A DNA stretch of 10,201 bases from an uncultured Gemmatimonadota bacterium (GTDB lineage: Bacteria; Gemmatimonadota; Gemmatimonadetes; Gemmatimonadales; GWC2-71-9), in assembly GCA_946479805.1 (NCBI GenBank), contig CAMLHP010000071.1, forward strand, positions 1 through 10,201, written 5' to 3'. The notes under the pieces are model-generated. The model made no database searches, was not told the DNA's origin, and saw only the letters and a program-made list of their open reading frames with translations. This document shows positions 6,078 through 10,201 of the stretch, in pieces. Both the position numbers and the translations under genes were made by a program. How positions within the stretch are numbered: position 1 is the stretch's first letter; the number at the start of each line of letters is the position of its first letter.

Positions 6078-7189
6078 CGCGAAGGTCCAGGATGTCCATT
6101 GCATCCCTGCTGCTGCTGGCCGCCGCGAGCGCGTGCGCGCCAGCAGTGGTCGGCGCCGGCCCCGGAGTCACGGGGTCGGCGCCGATGGTATACGTACCCA
6201 ATCAGTCATCAGCCACCGTGTCGGTGATCGACACCCGCCTCGACAGCGTCGTCGCCACCGTGGATCTGCAGGCGCTGGGGTTCTCGGCCACGGCCAAGCC
6301 CCACCACGTCGTGGTGGAGCCCGACGGCAGCTTCTGGTATGTCTCGCTCATCGGCGAGAACACGGTCGTGAAGTTCGATCGGGAGAACCGGGTAGCAGGG
6401 CGCGCACGAACCGAGATTCCGGGTCTGCTGGCGCTGGATGCCGAGCATCACCGTCTATTCGCCAGCCGCACGATGTCGGCGGTGAATGCGCCGTCGTCCA
6501 TCGCCGCCATCAACACCGACGACATGTCGGTGATCGAGGAAGTCGATGTGGTGCTGCCCCGGCCCCATGCCATCGCGGTGACTCCGGATGGCGGACGGGT
6601 GTTCATCGGCAGCATGAGCTCCAACCAGGTGGCGGTGTACCAGCCGGAGTCGGGCTCGACCTCGCTGTTCGAGCTGGATGGGCCGGTCCACGCCATCGTA
6701 CAGTTTGCCATCTCGCCTGACGGCACCCGCCTTGTGGGCACCGGCCAGCTCACCAACCAGCTGCTGGTTTACGACATCAGCGGTGCAGGGACCCCGGCCC
6801 GCATCTCGGTGACGGCTGTGCCGGCCTGGCCCTGGCTGGTTCAGTTCACCGATGATGGCAGGTTCGTGTGGATGGCCAACCAGCACGGCAGCGGCGCCAC
6901 CAAGGTGCGCACCAGCGACTGGACCGTGGCCGACACCATCACCAGTGACCGCTTCGCCGAACCCCATGGTGTGGCGGTGACCCCGGACGGCTCGAAGATC
7001 TACATCTCGGACCAGGGCCAGGGTGCGGCCACCCCGGGGGCGAGCCACGACATGGCGTCAATGCACGCCGACGCGGGCGGCCGCTCGGCGGGTGGCGTGT
7101 TTGTCCTCGATGCCGCGAGCAGCAGGGTAATCAAGGTCATTCCGGTGGGACGGTACTCCGCGGGCATCGGAATCGGGGGAGGCGGTTGA
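6074..7189 (+). CDS. YVTN-type beta-propeller repeat lipoprotein
   Basis: A 371-aa predicted lipoprotein built almost wholly of one beta-propeller. The N-terminus MTRRSRMSIASLLLLAAASAC has a basic n-region, hydrophobic core and Cys21 in an ASAC lipobox (weaker than the LxxC ideal). The first blade YVPNQSSATVSVIDT is close to the YVTN-repeat signature. Later blades recur as HVVVEPDGSFWYVS, AIAVTPDGGRVFIG, AISPDGTRLVG, VQFTDDGRFVWMA and GVAVTPDGSKIYIS, about six or seven in all. Such propellers act as binding scaffolds and some relatives are enzymes such as lactonases; no catalytic set is recognised here. A loop HDMASMH (residues 325-331) interrupts the last blade. I chose GTG 6074, whose GTGA overlaps the upstream stop and supplies the basic n-region. 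ATG 6092 (365 aa) has a better ribosome site (GAAGG at 6081-6085) and is a real alternative. Second gene of the propeller operon. Confidence 0.87.
   Translation: MTRRSRMSIASLLLLAAASACAPAVVGAGPGVTGSAPMVYVPNQSSATVSVIDTRLDSVVATVDLQALGFSATAKPHHVVVEPDGSFWYVSLIGENTVVKFDRENRVAGRARTEIPGLLALDAEHHRLFASRTMSAVNAPSSIAAINTDDMSVIEEVDVVLPRPHAIAVTPDGGRVFIGSMSSNQVAVYQPESGSTSLFELDGPVHAIVQFAISPDGTRLVGTGQLTNQLLVYDISGAGTPARISVTAVPAWPWLVQFTDDGRFVWMANQHGSGATKVRTSDWTVADTITSDRFAEPHGVAVTPDGSKIYISDQGQGAATPGASHDMASMHADAGGRSAGGVFVLDAASSRVIKVIPVGRYSAGIGIGGGG
7178..7182 (+). promoter_or_regulatory. Shine-Dalgarno site for the calcium-loop propeller gene
   Basis: GGAGG lies 9 nt before ATG 7192, inside the last codons of the YVTN gene. 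It supports ATG 7192 over an in-frame TTG at 7186 and points to translation from the same mRNA. Confidence 0.65.
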
Positions 7190-7191
7190 TC

Positions 7192-9039
7192 ATGCGGCTG
7201 CTGGTGGCCGCCGCGCTCACGGCCTGTGGCGCGGCGGCAGGCACCGCGGCATCCACAAGCGTCCCATCTCCCGCTGCTGCCGACACCCTGTATGTTCGGC
7301 GGGTGGAGGGCATCCCGGTACGCGACAGCGCCGGGGCCACTTATCGCTTTCCCTTCCTGGGCGGGTTCGACCGGCCCCGCCCCCAGCTCATCGACATAGA
7401 CGCCGACGGCGACCTCGACCTCTTCGTCCAGGAGTACACCGGCTGGATCCAGTTCTTCGAGCGGGACGACAGCGCCGGGGTGATGCGGTTCACCTGGAAG
7501 ACCGATCACTACGCGGACCTGCAGGTGGGCGAGTGGTCGCGGTTCGTGGACGCAGATGGTGACGGAGACCAGGACATGTTCTCCGAGGCGCCCTACAGCT
7601 TCATCCGGTGGTACCGGAACGACGGCAGCGCCACCAGCGCACGCTGGGTGGTGGGAGCCGATTCGCTGCGCGACCCCGCGGGTGAGCTGATCTTCGCCGA
7701 CCGGCAGAACATCCCCCAGTTTGGCGACCTCGACTGCAATGGCCGCCTCGACCTGATGCTGGGCCGGGTCGACGGCTCGATTACCCGCTACGAAATGCCC
7801 GCCGGTGCCGGGCCGGCTTCCTTCAAGTTCCTCACCGACGCATTCGAGAACATCAAGATCATCGGCCAGACTTTCGGGCTTCCCCCATCAGGGAACGTTC
7901 CGCAGGGCAGCATGCCGCAGGGCAGCATGCACGGCGCCAACACCATGTCGATCGTGGACGTAGACAATGACGGCGACCAGGACATCCTCTGGGGCGACTT
8001 CTTCGAGGCAGGACTGCTCTGGATCGTCAATGACGGCACCTGCGAGATGGTCCACATGAGGCAGGCCTTTGTTCGCTTCCCGCCGCATGATTCGGTGATG
8101 ACCAGTGGCTACAACGCTCCCTACGCCGGCGACCTCGATGGCGATGGGGATCTCGACCTTCTCATGGGCGTGCTGGGCGGGGCGTTCAACCCGGTCCAGA
8201 CTTCGAGGGAGAACCTGTACCACTTCAAGCAGTCGGCGGCCGGCCGCTGGGAACTGCAGACTCGCCGGCTGCTGGACGGGATAGACCTCGGCAGCGAGAC
8301 GGTCACCGCCCTGAGTGACCTCGATGGCGATGGCGACCTCGACCTGGTGGTGGGGAACAAGCTGGACTCCGGCCAGCGCGCGGGGTCGCTCACGCTTTAC
8401 GTCAACGAGGGAAGCGCGACGGCGCCGAGCTTCAGGGAAGCGGGGAAGCTCGATGTAGATGAGGGCTATCAGATGTCTCCTGCGTTCGGCGACCTCGACG
8501 GTGACGGTGATCCCGACCTGGTGCTGGGGAGCTGGCGGGACCAGCTGGCGTGGTACCGGAACGAGGGCGGGATGAAGTTCACGCTGGCGGACAGCGCGGC
8601 GTTCAAGCTCTCGCGCGGGAGCCATGCGTCGCCCAGCCTGGGCGACCTCGATGGCGACGGCGACCTGGACGTGGTGGTGGGCGAGAACTCGGGTGAAGTG
8701 GGCTGGTTCCGGAACGTTGGCAGCGCTTCAGCGCCTCAATTCGAACTGGTGAGCGACACCATTAGCGGGGTGAGGCCCAACCGGCGGAGCGCGCCGAGGC
8801 TGGTGGACATTGACGGCGATGGGGACCTCGACATCGTGACGGGGGACGAGGCGGGGGAGCTGGCGCTCTATCGGAATGTGGGGTCGGCAACCGATTTCAA
8901 GTTCCAGCGCGACAGCTCATGGAGCGTACGGGCGACACCGTTCGCGGCGCCGGCGTTCGGGGACATCGACGGGGATGGGGACCTCGACATCCTCAGCGGC
9001 GGGGCCAGTGGGGGCGTGGTGTTTCATGAGGCTCGGTAG
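7192..9039 (+). CDS. VCBS/FG-GAP repeat lipoprotein with ten calcium-loop motifs
   Basis: A 615-aa predicted surface or periplasmic lipoprotein. A short leader MRLLVAAALTAC carries an LTAC lipobox with Cys12. The rest is VCBS/FG-GAP-type repeats, each with a DxDxDGDxD-like loop as in integrin alpha-subunit propellers, where it binds calcium. The loops begin at residues 68, 120, 179, 256, 314, 376, 434, 485, 539 and 591. Nine keep the acidic pattern; the third (DLDCNGRLD, 179) has lost two acidic positions. Most repeats continue with GxxxWFRNxGSAxAPxF or similar, the usual blade ending. Ten repeats exceed one seven-bladed propeller, so there may be two propellers or an extended array. A perfect 15-bp tandem duplication at 7900-7929 lies in the loop before the fourth motif. 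It starts 2 nt after the YVTN gene, so it is the third gene of the operon. Adhesion or polymer binding is possible but not shown. Confidence 0.9.
   Translation: MRLLVAAALTACGAAAGTAASTSVPSPAAADTLYVRRVEGIPVRDSAGATYRFPFLGGFDRPRPQLIDIDADGDLDLFVQEYTGWIQFFERDDSAGVMRFTWKTDHYADLQVGEWSRFVDADGDGDQDMFSEAPYSFIRWYRNDGSATSARWVVGADSLRDPAGELIFADRQNIPQFGDLDCNGRLDLMLGRVDGSITRYEMPAGAGPASFKFLTDAFENIKIIGQTFGLPPSGNVPQGSMPQGSMHGANTMSIVDVDNDGDQDILWGDFFEAGLLWIVNDGTCEMVHMRQAFVRFPPHDSVMTSGYNAPYAGDLDGDGDLDLLMGVLGGAFNPVQTSRENLYHFKQSAAGRWELQTRRLLDGIDLGSETVTALSDLDGDGDLDLVVGNKLDSGQRAGSLTLYVNEGSATAPSFREAGKLDVDEGYQMSPAFGDLDGDGDPDLVLGSWRDQLAWYRNEGGMKFTLADSAAFKLSRGSHASPSLGDLDGDGDLDVVVGENSGEVGWFRNVGSASAPQFELVSDTISGVRPNRRSAPRLVDIDGDGDLDIVTGDEAGELALYRNVGSATDFKFQRDSSWSVRATPFAAPAFGDIDGDGDLDILSGGASGGVVFHEAR
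7900..7929 (+). repeat. Perfect 15-bp in-frame tandem duplication
   Basis: CCGCAGGGCAGCATG occurs twice back to back (7900-7914 and 7915-7929), coding PQGSM twice (residues 237-246) in a loop between calcium motifs three and four. Identity at every base, including wobble positions, suggests a recent slippage event. Confidence 0.9.
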
Positions 9040-9072
9040 CTGAGATGGCGGACCTGGTTCGAGAGAACGGGC

Positions 9073-9096
9073 ACACGAAAACACGAAAACACGAGA
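9073..9096. repeat. Short A-rich 8-bp tandem repeat
   Basis: Two perfect copies of ACACGAAA (9073-9088) and a third diverged copy, ACACGAGA (9089-9096), in the 84-nt gap between the calcium-loop propeller gene and the exonuclease gene. Its A-richness stands out from the GC-rich surroundings. I see no convincing promoter or terminator in this gap. Confidence 0.8.
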
Positions 9097-9123
9097 AAGA
9101 CTGTTGTTGAGTTAGCTTGGACT

Positions 9124-10026
9124 ATGGACTCTGACAGGCTAGAAGGACTCGCGGCCGAGCTGGAAGGCAGCGGCGAGTACCAGGTGCTGCGCCGGTTCGT
9201 GCCGAGGGAGCGGTATGCTGACGACGACGACTCGCCCAAGGCCTGGGGCGCTGTGGTGGACGTCGAAACCACCGGCTGGGACTGCCGTAGCGACGCAATA
9301 ATCCAGTTCGCTCTGGTTCCGTTCGAGTTTGGCAGGGAGACCGGAAAAGTCTATCGAGTAGGCCCGCCGCTCAGCTGGTTCGAGGATCCGGGCCGGCCCA
9401 TCCCCACCGAGATTACCAGGATCACCCGCATAACTGATGATGACGTCCGCGGCCAGCGCATTGACGATGCCGCCGTCGAGACGGCGCTGGCCGATATCAA
9501 ACTGGTCATCGCCCACAACGCGGGGTTCGACCGCCCGTTCATCGACCGTCGGCTCCCCAGGTTCCGCGATCATTTCTGGGGCTGTTCCCAGGCCGAAGTT
9601 CCCTGGAAGACAGCGTGGCACTACCCCTCGGCCGCACTCGAGTGCCTCATGCTGCGCCCAGCGGGGATGTTCTTCGGCGCGCACCGCGCTCCGGATGATT
9701 GCCTGGCGGTGGTGCACCTGCTGGCCACAGTCAGGCATGACGGCCAGTCGGCCATGAGTCACCTGCTGCAGTCCGCCCGCCAGAAGTCGCACCGCATCTG
9801 GGCCATCGACGCCCCGATTGACAAGAAGGATCTCCTCAAGGCCCGGAGATACCGGTGGAACCCGGGCAACGATGGCCGGCCCAGGGCGTGGCACACGCTG
9901 GTGGACGGTAGCAGAAAGGACGCCGAGCTGGAGTGGTTGCGGGAAAAGATGTACGACGGTGCAGCGGGGCCCCCATGGCGGGTGGACGACTTCACCGGAA
10001 AGAATCGATATGCGGAGGGGTGGTAG
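9124..10026 (+). CDS. DEDDh-family 3'-5' exonuclease (DNA polymerase III epsilon-like)
   Basis: A 300-aa predicted cytoplasmic 3'-5' exonuclease of the RNase T / DnaQ superfamily. All three motifs are intact: ExoI VVDVETTGWD with Asp46 and Glu48; ExoII IAHNAGFDRPF with Asp136; ExoIII HRAPDD with His187 and Asp192, the five-residue His-Asp spacing of the DEDDh class. These residues bind two metal ions and activate water for 3'-end hydrolysis. In the usual ITGIT segment after ExoI the Gly is replaced by Arg (ITRIT, about residues 100-104). After the exonuclease fold a C-terminal region (about 226-276) holds KDLLKARRYRWN, RAWHTLV and ELEWLREKMY, a Lys/Trp-rich module seen in some epsilon-like exonucleases. 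No polymerase partner is nearby, so it is probably an accessory repair or processing nuclease rather than the replicative proofreader. ATG 9124 has only a weak ribosome site. It is separated from the operon upstream by a repeat-bearing gap. Confidence 0.9.
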   Translation: MDSDRLEGLAAELEGSGEYQVLRRFVPRERYADDDDSPKAWGAVVDVETTGWDCRSDAIIQFALVPFEFGRETGKVYRVGPPLSWFEDPGRPIPTEITRITRITDDDVRGQRIDDAAVETALADIKLVIAHNAGFDRPFIDRRLPRFRDHFWGCSQAEVPWKTAWHYPSAALECLMLRPAGMFFGAHRAPDDCLAVVHLLATVRHDGQSAMSHLLQSARQKSHRIWAIDAPIDKKDLLKARRYRWNPGNDGRPRAWHTLVDGSRKDAELEWLREKMYDGAAGPPWRVDDFTGKNRYAEGW

Positions 10027-10032
10027 GGGGTC

Positions 10033-10053
10033 GAGCCGCCTCTCAGCAGCTGC
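10033..10053. repeat. Degenerate partial copy of the REP-like unit
   Basis: AGCCGCCTCTC (10034-10044) followed by CTGCC (10049-10053) matches the reverse complement of the right arm of the adjacent inverted repeat, with a few changes and a one-base length difference. It starts 6 nt after the exonuclease stop codon. Confidence 0.5.
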
Positions 10054-10054
10054 C

Positions 10055-10174
10055 ACGACGGCTAAAGCCGCCGCTCGGCTCTACGGCTGAAGCCGCTTGG
10101 GTCAACGACGTATGGAAGGGCGTCATACCAAGGCCGCTTTAGCGGCAGAGCCGAGAGGCGGCTTCAGCCGTCGT
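10055..10174. repeat. REP/BIME-like imperfect inverted repeat
   Basis: The left arm (10055-10100) and the reverse complement of the right arm (10128-10174) agree at about 39 of 46 aligned positions with one indel, around a 27-nt centre. Each arm holds two 12-nt near-palindromes: CGGCTAAAGCCG (10059-10070), CGGCTGAAGCCG (10084-10095), CCGCTTTAGCGG (10134-10145) and CGGCTTCAGCCG (10159-10170). The centre adds GTATG/CATAC (10110-10114 and 10124-10128). This is the layout of repetitive extragenic palindromes paired head to head. It codes for nothing recognisable. It could end transcription or shield the exonuclease mRNA 3' end, but no T-tract is present. No transposase is in the window. Confidence 0.8.
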
Positions 10175-10201
10175 AGAGGAGCGCTCAATTTCAAAGGCGG
10201 C

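Noticed and set aside
9139..10056. 305-codon open frame on the minus strand, slightly longer than the exonuclease gene opposite it
   Set aside because: The plus strand carries all three DEDDh motifs with correct spacing; the minus frame shows no domain and is the usual GC-rich antisense shadow.

Overview
The window is high-GC bacterial DNA (about two-thirds G+C by eye) carrying seven protein genes, all on the + strand and tightly packed. The mix is a GMC dehydrogenase with its small subunit, a Gfo/Idh/MocA oxidoreductase, a choice-of-anchor-B protein, YVTN and VCBS/FG-GAP propeller proteins, and short tandem repeats at gene borders. This suggests a Gemmatimonadota-like or Acidobacteriota-like soil or sediment bacterium. 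That placement is an inference from gene content; no rRNA or tRNA is present to confirm it.

Region 1 (1-3587) is redox metabolism. It holds a 5'-truncated GMC flavoprotein dehydrogenase with a four-cysteine motif. A small gluconate-2-dehydrogenase-subunit-3-like lipoprotein with a twin-arginine-type leader overlaps it by 4 nt. After an inverted array of 7-bp repeats comes a Gfo/Idh/MocA oxidoreductase. The first two genes look like one membrane-anchored periplasmic dehydrogenase. The set resembles known glycoside/keto-sugar oxidation modules, but the substrate cannot be read from the sequence.

Region 2 (3580-9039) starts with a G-rich 7-bp repeat array that contains the stop codon of the preceding gene. 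It continues with a three-gene cluster of exported beta-propeller proteins. The first is a 796-aa protein with seven FG-GAP repeats fused to a choice-of-anchor-B domain. The second is a YVTN-repeat lipoprotein. The third is a 615-aa lipoprotein with ten DxDxDGDxD-type calcium loops. A 4-nt GTGA overlap and a 2-nt gap indicate one operon. Its role is unknown, and it is the least explained part of the window.

Region 3 (9040-10201) has a short A-rich 8-bp repeat, a DEDDh 3'-5' exonuclease (DNA polymerase III epsilon-like) with an extra C-terminal domain, and a dense REP/BIME-like inverted repeat running to the window edge.

No CRISPR array, transposase, tRNA or rRNA was seen. No gene-free stretch exceeds 300 bases. 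The more unusual observations are the four different repeat arrays lying at or just after stop codons and the all-propeller export operon.
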